Assembly (NCBI GenBank): GCA_963728855.1
Contig: CAVSLN010000013.1
Location: forward strand, 620,001 to 684,000
DNA: 64,000 nucleotides
Direction of reading: 5' to 3'
Origin: AC-43 sp963728855
GTDB lineage: Bacteria > Actinomycetota > Actinomycetes > Mycobacteriales > Micromonosporaceae
Numbering within the stretch: position 1 is the stretch's first letter; every line of letters starts with the position of its first letter. A program made the translations under genes and the position numbers. This document shows, piece after piece, positions 17,177-25,493 of this stretch. The notes beneath the pieces were generated by a model. The model did not search any database and had not been told where the DNA came from. It worked only from the letters and a program-made list of their open reading frames with translations.

Positions 17177-18177
17177 ACCGGCGGTGCCGAGCCGGCCCGG
17201 TGCGGGAGCGGTGCGGCCGTGACCCGGTGTGGCGGCGCGGACTGGTGGCTCGCGGTCGCGTTGATCCGGCCGGTCTGGACCACCGCCAGCAGCCCGAGCG
17301 CCACGGTGACCCCGACGAGCACGGCCGCCTGTACGGCCGCCCGGTTGGCGCGCGGTGCGTACGCGATCCCGGCCCCGACCACCGCTCCCGTGACCAGGCC
17401 GCCAAAGTGCCCCGCGATCGAGATGCCCGGGAAGGTGAGCGTGAAGATCACGTTGAGCACGATGATCGGTACGACGCTCGCGGTACTGAGCCCGAGCCGG
17501 CGCAGCGCCACGAACAGCGCACCGAAGAGCCCGAAGATCGCGGTCGACGCGCCGGCGGACAGCGCGTCGGGCTGGAACACGTACGCCGCCACGTTGCCGC
17601 CCAGCCCGCACACGAGGTAGAGGGCGAGGAACCGGACCGGCCCGAACATCGCCTCCAGCAGCCGGCCGAGCACCCACAGAGCCCACAGGTTCATCACCAG
17701 GTGTACGACGCCGTAGTGCATGAACATCGCGGTGACCAGGCGGTAGTACTCGCCGTCCGGGATCCCGACCGCGAAGACCTGGTGCGTGCGCGGGTCCGAC
17801 ACCTCGCCGATCACGGCGAGGTCGCGGATGAGCGGAGTGTCGCCGCCGAGCAGCCCGCCCAGGCCGCCACCGGCCAGCGCGCTGCCGCCGTTCTTCGCGG
17901 AGGCCACTGAGAGCAGCAGCATGATGATGTTGAGGGCGATGAGCCCGATCGTCACGTACCCGGCCTGCCCGGCGCCTCTCGTCGAGCCGAACACGGTGCG
18001 GGCCTGGCGCTGGCTACGGCGACCCTCGGCGACGCACTCGGGGCACTGGTGGCCGACCGACGCCTCCCGCATGCAGTCCGGGCAGATCGACCGCTCGCAG
18101 CGGGTGCACCGGACGTACGTCTCCCGGCCGGGGTGCCGGTAGCAGACCGGTACGCCGACCGGGGAGACGTCACGCAT
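17143..18177 (-). CDS. rhomboid-family intramembrane serine protease
   Basis: 344 residues. The N-terminus holds a B-box-like zinc motif: CYRHPGRETYVRCTRCERS followed by ICPDCMREASVGHQCPEC. The rhomboid core follows: HYGVVHLVMNLWALWVLG (oxyanion-loop histidine and asparagine), GASTAIFGLFGALF with the GxSx catalytic serine near residue 225, and GHFGGLVTGAVVG with the catalytic histidine. It would cleave membrane proteins within the bilayer; the substrate is unknown. TAACCT lies seven bases before the ATG and overlaps the stop codon of the upstream cyclophilin gene, so it has its own leaderless promoter even though the gap is only ten bases. Confidence 0.93.
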   Translation of the reverse strand: MRDVSPVGVPVCYRHPGRETYVRCTRCERSICPDCMREASVGHQCPECVAEGRRSQRQARTVFGSTRGAGQAGYVTIGLIALNIIMLLLSVASAKNGGSALAGGGLGGLLGGDTPLIRDLAVIGEVSDPRTHQVFAVGIPDGEYYRLVTAMFMHYGVVHLVMNLWALWVLGRLLEAMFGPVRFLALYLVCGLGGNVAAYVFQPDALSAGASTAIFGLFGALFVALRRLGLSTASVVPIIVLNVIFTLTFPGISIAGHFGGLVTGAVVGAGIAYAPRANRAAVQAAVLVGVTVALGLLAVVQTGRINATASHQSAPPHRVTAAPLPHRAGSAPPVQDSARGPASG

Positions 18178-18187
18178 GCGTAGAAGG

Positions 18188-18706
18188 TTAGCGCTGGATC
18201 TCGACGCGCTCGATGACCACCTCGCGCAGGGGGCGGTCGCCGGCCGCGGTCGGTGTGGTGGCGATCGTGTCGACCACCTTCTTGCTGTCGTCGTCGACCA
18301 CCGCGCCGAAGATGGTGTGCTTGCGGTTGAGCCAGTCCGGCTCGCTGACCGTGATGAAGAACTGCGACCCGTTGGTGCCCGGCCCGGCGTTCGCCATGGC
18401 GAGCAGGTACGGCCGGTTGAACTGCAACTCCGGGTGGATCTCGTCCTTGAACTGGTAGCCCGGTCCGCCGCGGCCGGTACCGGTCGGGTCGCCACCCTGG
18501 ATCATGAACCCGCTGATCACCCGGTGGAAGGTGGTGCCGTCGTAGTAAGGTCCCGTTCCCTTGGCGCCGGTGCGGGGGTCGAGGTACTCCTGAGTGCCCT
18601 CAGCGAGGCCCACGAAGTTCTGTACCGTCTTCGGCGCGTGGTTATCGAACAGCTCGATCCGGATCGGCCCGGCGTTCGTGTGCAGAACGGCAATGGTCAC
18701 GCCCAT
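18188..18706 (-). CDS. cyclophilin-type peptidyl-prolyl cis-trans isomerase
   Basis: 172 residues. FHRVISGFMIQGGDPTGTGR and ANAGPGTNGSQFFIT are the two hallmark active-site segments of cyclophilins. No signal peptide, so cytoplasmic. The start could be ATG (MGVTIAVLHT) or the GTG two codons later, which is better spaced from GAGGAG. The rhomboid gene follows after ten bases. A single copy of the 37-bp repeat lies just upstream but points the other way. Confidence 0.93.
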   Translation of the reverse strand: MGVTIAVLHTNAGPIRIELFDNHAPKTVQNFVGLAEGTQEYLDPRTGAKGTGPYYDGTTFHRVISGFMIQGGDPTGTGRGGPGYQFKDEIHPELQFNRPYLLAMANAGPGTNGSQFFITVSEPDWLNRKHTIFGAVVDDDSKKVVDTIATTPTAAGDRPLREVVIERVEIQR

Positions 18707-18716
18707 ACTCCTCACT

Positions 18717-18752
18717 TCTGATCCTCACGGGGAGAGCGGCTGGCGCCGCACT
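18717..18752 (+). repeat. single diverged copy of the 37-bp repeat
   Basis: It begins CTGATCCTCACGGGGAGAG and carries the stem GCGGC-TGGC-GCCGC: the arms are kept and the loop changed. It ends CACTGATCT instead of CACTA. It points towards the gene starting at 18881. Confidence 0.75.
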
Positions 18753-18880
18753 GATCTCGTTGTTGATCGCTGGCAATCCTGCCATCTGTCCGATCCCCCG
18801 GCACGGCCGCACCCATAGGAGCAGTATGTCGTTTGAGGCAGGTGCCGGAGGGGTATCGCTGCCCACAGGAGGTGGGGTAC

Positions 18881-19573
18881 GTGTTTGGACGACGCCAGGT
18901 GAGGTCCCACAGCCGGCAGATGCGGGACGAGCTGAGTGAGGGCTTCGGCCACCTCTGGCGGGCCGCGGCACACGCAGCCGGCGGAGTGGGCGCGACCGTC
19001 GGCCCGAGGTGGGAATCGACCAGGGGAAATGTTCCGCTCCGTATCGGCCGGGCGCGCAGGGTCGGGATGGACGCGACCATGGCGGCATTCCTGCCGCTGA
19101 TGGAGGCGGCCCGCGCTGGGGCGGCGGGCGCCGCCACCAAGACGGCGCAGAAGGCCGGCATGCAGAAGGCCGGCATGAGGCTCGGGAGGAAAGCATCGCG
19201 GCGGTCGCGCCAGCGCGGCCGGATGCTGGTCGGCCTCCTGGCCGCCGGTGCCGCGGTGGGTACGGCCGGTGCGCTGCTGGCGCGCCGGCGTAGCAGGGCC
19301 AAGTGGCAGGAGTACGAGTCCGAAGCCATCGGGACGGCTCGGCACGCCACCAAGTCCGCGCTGGAGTCCGCGAAGTCCACGATGGACACCGGCGCCCAGG
19401 GCGCAATGGGTACGGCGGGCTCGGCCAAGGACACCGCCAACGTGTTCGCCGACCAGGCCGCACGGGCCGCCGGTACCGCCGCCGGCCGTGCCGGTGAGGC
19501 GGGCGAGCAGGGCAAGGCGCGGACCGACCAGTTCGCCGACCAGGCGACGATGTCGAAGAACAGCCGTAGCTGA
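18881..19573 (+). CDS. YtxH-like / apolipoprotein-like stress protein
   Basis: 230 residues from GTG, with AGGAGG eight bases upstream. One membrane-type segment (GRMLVGLLAAGAAVGTAGALLA, about 128-149) is followed by a long Ala/Thr/Lys-rich amphipathic tail (ATKSALESAKSTMDTGAQGA). N-terminal sequence MRDELSEGFGHLWRAAAHAA fits a family of actinobacterial proteins usually annotated YtxH-like. It is probably membrane-anchored with an extended helical tail. Function is not established. It lies downstream of a single 37-bp repeat. Confidence 0.65.
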   Translation: MFGRRQVRSHSRQMRDELSEGFGHLWRAAAHAAGGVGATVGPRWESTRGNVPLRIGRARRVGMDATMAAFLPLMEAARAGAAGAATKTAQKAGMQKAGMRLGRKASRRSRQRGRMLVGLLAAGAAVGTAGALLARRRSRAKWQEYESEAIGTARHATKSALESAKSTMDTGAQGAMGTAGSAKDTANVFADQAARAAGTAAGRAGEAGEQGKARTDQFADQATMSKNSRS

Positions 19574-19650
19574 CCCGGACACCACGCCGCCGGTCCGTGC
19601 TCGACGCCGGGCCGGCGGTGTGGGCTGTCGGCGCCCCGTTCTCCAGCGCC

Positions 19651-20766
19651 CTACAGCCAGCCGTTCTTGCGGAAGAAGCGGTACAGCCCCAGCGAGGTGA
19701 TCAGGAGGCCGAGCATGACGGTCGGGTAGCCGTACTTCCAGTCGCGTTCCGGCATGACGCGGAAGTTCATGCCGTAGATGCCGGCGACCGAGGTCCACCA
19801 GGCCACGATCGCGGCCCCGGCCGCGATCTTGCGCATGTCGTTGTTCTGCTCCACGGTCACCTGGGCCAGCCGGGCCTGCAGGATCGAGTTGAGCAGCTCG
19901 TCGAAGGACTGGACCTGCTCGACCGTACGGGTCAGGTGGTCGTTGACGTCGCGGAAGTACCGGCGTACCTCCTTCGGTACCTCCGGCAGCCGCCCGGCCA
20001 CGATCGCCTGCACCGGCCGCTGCAACGGCACCACCGCGCGCTTGAACTCGACCAGCTCCCGCTTGAGCTGGTAGATGCGCGGGATGTCACTGGCCCGGCC
20101 TGGGCCACCGAAGACGCTCTCCTCCAGCAGGTCGAGGTCCAGCTCGACGGCGGCGGCACAGTCCACGTAGGAGTCGACGATGCGGTCGTACACCGCGTGT
20201 GCGACCGCCCACGGCCCTTGGCCGAGCAGCTCCGCCTTGTCCTCCAGCAGCGCGCGTACCGGGGCCAGCTCGCCGGCCGTACCGTGCCGGACGGTGATCA
20301 CGAACCGGTCGCCGAGGAACATCGACACCGAGCCGGTCTCCACCACCTCGGAGAACTCGGTGAGCTCGGCGTGCTCGACGTACCGGGTGGTGCGTACGAC
20401 CGCGAAGACCATGTCGCCGTACCGCTCGATCTTCGGTCGTTGGTGCTCCTTGAGGGCGTCCTCCACGGCCAGCTCGTGCAGCTCGAACGTACCGCCGATG
20501 TCGGCCAGCTCGTCCTCGGCCGGCTCGTGCAGGCCCACCCAGACGAACGACTGGGTCCGCCGCCGGGCCGCGGCCAGCGCCTCCTCGTAGTGCCAGTCGC
20601 CCGGCTCGCGCCGGCCGCCCACGTAGAGCGCGCAGTCGACCACGGCGCTGCCGTCGCGGTGCGGTCGGGCCGCGCTGTCCTCGTGGTTGTTGCCCAGGAT
20701 CCGGGTGACCGCGTTCAGCGCCCGGGAAAGTCCGCGATGGTCCCGCGGCTCACGTGGCTCCGCCAT
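19651..20766 (-). CDS. corA: CorA-family magnesium/divalent cation transporter
   Basis: 371 residues. A large N-terminal cytoplasmic domain and long helix (VEFKRAVVPLQRPVQ, VEQVQSFDELLNSIL) lead to two C-terminal TM segments, the first ending in the signature YGMNF and the second LGLLITSLGLYRFFRKNGWL. This is the CorA layout, and it should form a pentameric Mg2+ channel. The ATG is preceded by GGAGGAGGTGG about ten bases away. It is transcribed alone, convergent with the YtxH-like gene. Confidence 0.93.
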   Translation of the reverse strand: MAEPREPRDHRGLSRALNAVTRILGNNHEDSAARPHRDGSAVVDCALYVGGRREPGDWHYEEALAAARRRTQSFVWVGLHEPAEDELADIGGTFELHELAVEDALKEHQRPKIERYGDMVFAVVRTTRYVEHAELTEFSEVVETGSVSMFLGDRFVITVRHGTAGELAPVRALLEDKAELLGQGPWAVAHAVYDRIVDSYVDCAAAVELDLDLLEESVFGGPGRASDIPRIYQLKRELVEFKRAVVPLQRPVQAIVAGRLPEVPKEVRRYFRDVNDHLTRTVEQVQSFDELLNSILQARLAQVTVEQNNDMRKIAAGAAIVAWWTSVAGIYGMNFRVMPERDWKYGYPTVMLGLLITSLGLYRFFRKNGWL

Positions 20767-21014
20767 GCCCTGCCACCTCCTCCACACCGGCTGCCATCGA
20801 CCGGTCCGGCTCGGCGGCTTCGGACGCCGCGCACGACCCGGACAAGTCCCCGTGGAGTTTGGCACCGGGTGGACCGGCCGCAGGTGGGGGGTGGGGGAGC
20901 GGTCGGCCCACCCGGTGCCTTGGGGGCGGGGGGTTATGCCTTGGGGCGAATAGATACGCCGGGTGGATTTTGGTTCATCCGGCACGTGGGACGGAACTGT
21001 CCAGGGTGAGCAAT

Positions 21015-21038
21015 TTACTGTCAGAAATCCGACAGTAA
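21015..21038. promoter_or_regulatory. perfect inverted repeat TTACTGTC-N8-GACAGTAA
   Basis: Eight-base arms are exactly complementary and unusually AT-rich for this region. It starts two bases after the stop of the aminotransferase gene (minus strand). It could be a small terminator stem, although no U-tract follows, or an operator of the TetR/GntR kind. Confidence 0.45.
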
Positions 21039-21040
21039 CG

Positions 21041-22141
21041 CTAGTCCCGCTTCTGCACTGCCCGTACGGCCTCGGCCAGCCGCCGTACCCCTTCCTCGAC
21101 GAGGTCCGGCGTCACCGCACAGTACGCGAGCCGAAGCGCATGGTGACCGCCATCCAGCAGGAAGTCGCTGCCCTTCACGACCGCCACCCCGCGCGCGGCC
21201 GCCTCCGGCAGCAGCAGGTCGACGTCGACGTCGTCGGGCAGCTCGACCCAGAGGAAGTAGCCGCCGTCCGGCTCGGTGAACCGCACTCCGGGGATGTGCG
21301 CGCGCAGCGCCTTGGCGAGCAGCGCGGCCCGTTCGCCGAGCGCGGTACGGACCGTGGCGATGGACCGGTCGATGTCGCCGGACACGCAGAACTGGTGGAC
21401 GATGCCCTCGGCGACCTGGCTCGGCGAGATATAGAGGTTGGTCGCCTTCCTGGCGATGTCGGCGATGGTCTGGGCCGGCCCGACCAGGTACCCGACCCGC
21501 AGGCCGGGGCAGATGGTCTTGGTGAAGCTGGACGCGTGCACGACCGTACCGAGCGGGTCGAGGGAGAGCATCGAGGGCAGCGGCTCACCCCGGAACCGGA
21601 TGTCCGCGTACGGGTCGTCCTCGAAGATCGTGAAGCCGTACTCGGCCGCCAGCGTCAGCAGCGCGTGCCGCTTCTCCAGCGACAGCGTCACGCCGGCCGG
21701 GTTCTGGTAGTTCGGGATCACGTGGGCCAGCTTCGGCCGGACCCCGGACTCCAGCAGCCGGCTCAGCTCGTCGACGTCGAGCCCGTCCTCGGCCAGGGTC
21801 ACCTGGTGCACCTCGGCGCCCATCGAGCGCAGGTTCAGCAGCGTACGGTCGTACGTCGGCTTCTCCACCACGACCGCGTCACCCGGCTTGACCAGGTGCT
21901 CGAAGAGGAACGCGTCGGCCTGCAACGAGCCGTTGGTGACCAGCACCTGGTCGACCGCGACGCCGTGCTTGTCGGCGATCCACTTCCGCAGGGGCGGGTA
22001 CCCCACCGATGTCCCGTACGCGGTGATCCCGACCGGGTCGGCGTCGAAGGCACGAGCCGCGGCGGCCTTGAGCCCGGCGACGTCGACGATGTCGATCGAC
22101 GGGGCGCCGCGGGCGAAGGAGATGAGCTGCTCCGAGGTCAT
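21041..22141 (-). CDS. PLP-dependent aminotransferase, class I/II (LysN-like)
   Basis: 366 residues. It has GSLQADAFLFEHLVKPGD, VIPNYQNPAGVTLS (substrate-loop NPxG), EDDPYADIRF, and SSFTKTICPGLRVGYL with the PLP lysine. This is the 2-aminoadipate/aromatic aminotransferase subfamily of fold type I, without the GntR domain of MocR proteins. The amino-acid substrate cannot be fixed. A 37-bp repeat array ends immediately upstream, and its last two bases form the TA of the -10 box TACGCT, seven bases before the ATG. No ribosome site is visible, so the mRNA is likely leaderless. Confidence 0.9.
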   Translation of the reverse strand: MTSEQLISFARGAPSIDIVDVAGLKAAAARAFDADPVGITAYGTSVGYPPLRKWIADKHGVAVDQVLVTNGSLQADAFLFEHLVKPGDAVVVEKPTYDRTLLNLRSMGAEVHQVTLAEDGLDVDELSRLLESGVRPKLAHVIPNYQNPAGVTLSLEKRHALLTLAAEYGFTIFEDDPYADIRFRGEPLPSMLSLDPLGTVVHASSFTKTICPGLRVGYLVGPAQTIADIARKATNLYISPSQVAEGIVHQFCVSGDIDRSIATVRTALGERAALLAKALRAHIPGVRFTEPDGGYFLWVELPDDVDVDLLLPEAAARGVAVVKGSDFLLDGGHHALRLAYCAVTPDLVEEGVRRLAEAVRAVQKRD

Positions 22142-22148
22142 GACAAGC

Positions 22149-22154
22149 AGCGTA
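22149..22154 (-). promoter_or_regulatory. -10 box of the aminotransferase gene, formed at the repeat edge
   Basis: TACGCT lies seven bases before the ATG. Its first two bases are the last two of the adjoining 37-bp repeat, the same geometry as at 33.4 kb. Confidence 0.55.
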
Positions 22155-22300
22155 GTGCGGCGTCAGCCGCTCCTCCCGTGAGGATCAGGTAGTGCGGCGT
22201 CAGCCGCTCCTCCCGTGAGGATCAGGTAGTGCGGCGTCAGCCGCTCCTCCCGTGAGGATCAGGTAGTGCGGCGTCAGCCGCTCCTCCCGTGAGGATCAGC
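22153..22300 (-). repeat. tandem 37-bp two-hairpin repeat array (4 units)
   Basis: Four head-to-tail 37-bp units; the outermost differs by one base. They are the reverse complement of the 15.1-kb units apart from one T/C difference at the junction. Read on the minus strand, the array points at the aminotransferase start codon. There are no spacers, so it is not a CRISPR. Confidence 0.9.
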
Positions 22301-22343
22301 TACGGAGGCCGGTTGCCCTGTTGGCGCCCGGGGCGGCCGGGGA

Positions 22344-22736
22344 TCAGGCGGCGGTGTCGGCGGGCTGGGTGGCCCAGACGCGCAGGATGTCCCGTACCGA
22401 GATCACGCCGAGCACCTCGTCGCTCTCCAGCACGACCAGGTGCCGGAACCCGCCCCGGACCATCGCGCCGGCCGCCTCCTGCAAGGTCCACTCGGGGCTG
22501 GCGTACACGACGTCCCAGGTGAGGTGGTCGGCGGCCCGCTCGTGCTCGGGGTCGAGGCCACGGCCGATCGCGTACAGGACGTCCCGCTCGGTCATGATCC
22601 CTACGCCGTTGGCGTCGGGGTCGAGGACGACGGCCGAGCCCACCCGCCGCTGCGTCATCAGGGTGGCCACCTGGCGGAGCGTGTGCTCGGGGCCGACCAC
22701 GAGTATGGCCTTGGTCATCGCGTCGCGTACCTGCAT
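22344..22736 (-). CDS. CBS-domain pair protein
   Basis: 130 residues made of two CBS domains: MQVRDAMTKAILVVGPEHTLRQVA through GVGIMTERDVLYAI, then SPEWTLQEAAGAM through VLGVISVRDILRVW. Stand-alone CBS pairs bind adenosine nucleotides and regulate partners. No partner enzyme is adjacent. The ribosome site is weak (GGTGG). The name of the regulated process is unknown. Confidence 0.9.
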   Translation of the reverse strand: MQVRDAMTKAILVVGPEHTLRQVATLMTQRRVGSAVVLDPDANGVGIMTERDVLYAIGRGLDPEHERAADHLTWDVVYASPEWTLQEAAGAMVRGGFRHLVVLESDEVLGVISVRDILRVWATQPADTAA

Positions 22737-22854
22737 GGCGCACCACCCTGTGCATCGGACGTTACGGACATCCTCCGGCCAGCGGGGTCAACATCTCAAG
22801 ACTTGCGTTCGGCCGGTTCGCCGGGTTAGCCGGCGCAGCGGATAGCGTCATAGC

Positions 22855-22857
22855 GTG
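22855..22857 (+). other. orphan leaderless-type start upstream of the flippase, different frame
   Basis: TAGCGT followed six bases later by GTG matches the leaderless promoter pattern of this genome, but this GTG is in another frame from the flippase. The 100 bases between contain two imperfect tandem repeats (GACTCCGGCTCGG... / GACTCGGCGCGTC...) and the GGAGCC run, where a slippage frameshift could have separated start and gene. Confidence 0.35.
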
Positions 22858-22955
22858 CTGACCCGGTCTGACGACTCCGGCTCGGCGGCGTCTGGCGCCA
22901 CGCCGCTTCGACAACTCCGACTCGGCGCGTCTGGTGCCACGCCGCGACTCGGAGC

Positions 22956-24326
22956 GTGCCGGAGCCGGAGCCGGAGCCGTCGCCGGAGCCGTCGCCGGAG
23001 CCGTCACCGCCCCGAGGGGCTGACCCCGTGGCGATGCGAGGCGCCCGGTGGGTGGCGGCCGGCCTGGTGGACCAGGTGGTGATCGCGGCGGCGAACGCCG
23101 GTACCACCCTGCTCGCGGTACTGGTGATCCACCCCGACCGGCGCGCCGGTCAGCTGCTGCTCTCGCTCAGCCTCGGGTACCTGGTGCTCGGCCTGAACCG
23201 GGAGTTCGTCGGCAACGTGCTGCTCGCCCAGGTGTCCCGGCTCTCCGGGACCGACCGGGACCGGATGGTGCGCAACGCGCTGGCCGCCGCGTTCTGCGTG
23301 GGCTGCCTGGCCGCCGTGGCGCTCCTCGCGGTGTGGGCGTTCTGGCGGCACCCGGTACCACAGGCCGACCTGCGGGACCTGGTCTGGCTGGCGCCGTTCC
23401 TGCCGGCGATCCTGGTCCACGACACCGGCCGGTACGTGTACCTGTCCGAGCGGGAGCCGGCCCGGGCGCTGCGGATCGACCTCGTCTGGATCGGTACCCA
23501 GGTCTGCGCCGTGGTCGCCGGCGCGCTCTCGATCGGCATGGTGCCCGGGCTGCTGCCGGCGAGCTGGGGCCTGGGCGCGGTGGTCGGCGCGAGCGTCTTC
23601 CTGGTCCGCAGCCGGGTACCGGCCTGGCGTGGCGACCCGCGGCACTGGCTCGCCGAGACCCGCAGGCTCTCCGGCTGGTTCACGGCCACCGGGGTGATCG
23701 GCCAGCTGCACGTCCAGGCGATCGGGTTCGTGGTGACCGGGCAGCTCACCCCGGACAAGCTCGCCTACCTGCGCACCGCGCAGACCACGCTGCTGCAGCC
23801 GATGCAGAACTTCGTGACCGCGATGATGGGGCTGCTGGTACCGCGCTCGTCCCGGCTCGCGGCCGACGGTGACGCGGCGGGGCTGCGCCGGCAGACGGTA
23901 CGGGTGGCGGCCGGCTTCGCCGGGCTGGCCGTACTCGCGTTCGGGGTCATGGTGCCGCTGGCTTTCGTGGTCATCCGGCACGTACCGCAGCTGTCGCACA
24001 TCGGGCCGCTGATCGTGCCGGTGAGCGCCCAGGCCGGGATCTACCTGGTACAGATCCCGTTCGCGGCCGCGATCCGGGGCCTGCACCGGGCCCGGCTGCT
24101 CTTCACCCAGTACGCGATCTTCAGCGCGGCCAGCCTGACCGGCCTCGTCATCGGCGCCGGTACGGGCGGGCTGGCCGGTGCCGGTTGGGGCCTGGCCACC
24201 GGCTCCGCGTTCGGGCTCACTCTATTTATCGCGCTCTATGTCTGGGCGGTCGGCCGGCTCGAACCCGGGGAGGGGGCGGCGGTACCGACCGAGGGCGTCA
24301 CCGAAGAGGCTCCGGCCGGGACCTGA
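22956..24326 (+). CDS. polysaccharide flippase (MATE/MOP superfamily)
   Basis: 456 residues from a GTG giving MPEPEPEPSPEPSPEPSP; later in-frame starts are VAMRGARW and MRGARW, and the latter two fit family N-termini better. About twelve to fourteen TM helices are visible (for example TTLLAVLVIHP, LAAVALLAVWAFW, GLAVLAFGVMVPLAFVVI). Length and topology fit Wzx-like exporters of lipid-linked glycans. It is convergent with the glycosyltransferase, overlapping by 29 bases, and belongs with it and the sugar phosphotransferase at 26.5 kb. The start is uncertain because a promoter and GTG upstream are out of frame. Confidence 0.82.
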   Translation: MPEPEPEPSPEPSPEPSPPRGADPVAMRGARWVAAGLVDQVVIAAANAGTTLLAVLVIHPDRRAGQLLLSLSLGYLVLGLNREFVGNVLLAQVSRLSGTDRDRMVRNALAAAFCVGCLAAVALLAVWAFWRHPVPQADLRDLVWLAPFLPAILVHDTGRYVYLSEREPARALRIDLVWIGTQVCAVVAGALSIGMVPGLLPASWGLGAVVGASVFLVRSRVPAWRGDPRHWLAETRRLSGWFTATGVIGQLHVQAIGFVVTGQLTPDKLAYLRTAQTTLLQPMQNFVTAMMGLLVPRSSRLAADGDAAGLRRQTVRVAAGFAGLAVLAFGVMVPLAFVVIRHVPQLSHIGPLIVPVSAQAGIYLVQIPFAAAIRGLHRARLLFTQYAIFSAASLTGLVIGAGTGGLAGAGWGLATGSAFGLTLFIALYVWAVGRLEPGEGAAVPTEGVTEEAPAGT

Positions 24327-25468
24327 CGGATTCGTAGATCTCAATGAGCCGGCCGGTGAGCAGCTCCGGCCTGAAGTTGCCGTCGTACCGGGCCCGGGCC
24401 CGGGGTGCGATCTCCGGCGCCTGGGCGGCCGCGACGGCGAGTGCGGCGGACAGCCCGTCGACCGTCGCCGGTACCGTCCAGCCCGCGTCACCGACCAGGT
24501 ACGGGATGCCGCCCAGCGCGGTACCGAGCACCGGCCGGCCGGCCGCGAGCGCTTCGAGGATGACCGTGGGCAGCACGTCGTGCCACGTGGACGGGGTGAG
24601 CACGACCGCGCTGTCGGTCATGGCTGCCCGTACCCCCTCGCTGGTCTGGGGTCCGAGGAAGACCACGTCGGACCGCTCCCGCGCGGCGGCCTCGGCCACC
24701 GCGCGCAGCGGCCCGTCCCCGGCAATCCGCAACCGGCCGAGGGTGCCGACCGGCCGCTGTGACCAGGCCCCGAGCAGCAGCTCAAGGCCCTTCTCGGCGC
24801 TGAGCCGGCCGACGAACAGGAACCCCGTCCCGAGCGGCGCCGGCGGACCGGGGTCGGCGAGCGCGTTCGGCTTGACCACGATCCGCGCGTCCGGGATGCC
24901 GTAGTCGCGCAGGTGCGCGGCGATCGCGTCGGTCAGCGCGATGTAGCAATCCACGCTGCGCCAGGTGCCGCGGTGCACGGTCAGCGCGGTGGCCATGACC
25001 GCGCTCTGCGCGCGCGAGCCCCGGTAGCAGGCGTGGATCACCGCGGGCAGCGGGAAGGCCCGCCCACGGCAGTCGTGGCAGATGTGCCCGTCGCGGAAGT
25101 ACAGGCCGGGGGCGCAGACCTGGCGGTAGTTGTGCACGGTCTGGACGACGGGCAGTCCGTGGGCGTGCGCGGTCCGAACAACCCACGGAGACAGGAGGGG
25201 GTACGGGTTATGCAGGTGCAGGACGTCCGGTTTCTCGCTGCGGATCAGCGCCGTGAGCTCCTCTGACCGCCCGGGGCGCGACGATCGGGGACACCGGCAG
25301 CAGGGCCTTCTGCGCGGCCGGGAGCGACCCGATCTCGTCCGAGCTGCGCAGGAACGGGACCACCTCGACGCCGGCCGCGGTGAGCTGCGCGATCTCGGCG
25401 TCCACGACGGTGTTCTCCCCGGACGGCTGGGCCGAGGAGTAGCGGTTGTGCGCGACGACCACCTTCAT
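24298..25468 (-). pseudogene. GT4-family glycosyltransferase split by one frameshift
   Basis: The first part, from MKVVVAHNRYSSAQPSGENT to about IVAPRA, is in one frame. The rest, SEELTALIRSEKPDVLHLHN onward, is in the +1 frame; the break is near 25266, where one extra G would explain it. Joined, it is a complete GT4 protein of about 390 residues with the N-terminal acceptor domain, GTGFLFVGRLSAEKGLELLL and STWHDVLPTVILEALAAG. The first acidic residue of the usual EX7E motif is Asp. Either the gene is newly inactivated or the base is a sequencing error. It should have transferred a sugar during surface-glycan assembly. Its start shares a 25-bp divergent spacer with the glycosylase gene. Confidence 0.8.
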
Positions 25469-25477
25469 GACGATGTG

Positions 25478-25487
25478 AGGTTAACTT
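25478..25487. promoter_or_regulatory. overlapping divergent -10 boxes
   Basis: AGGTTAACTT contains TAACCT on the minus strand (for the glycosyltransferase, 9 bases from its ATG) and TAACTT on the plus strand (for the glycosylase, 6 bases from its ATG). The two boxes share two base pairs, so only one promoter could be occupied at a time. Confidence 0.5.
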
Positions 25488-25493
25488 GTGGGC

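Noticed and set aside
19574..19650. Bidirectional terminator between the YtxH-like and corA genes
   Set aside because: Only a weak CCGCCGG/CCGGCGG pairing with an 18-base loop is visible, not enough to call.
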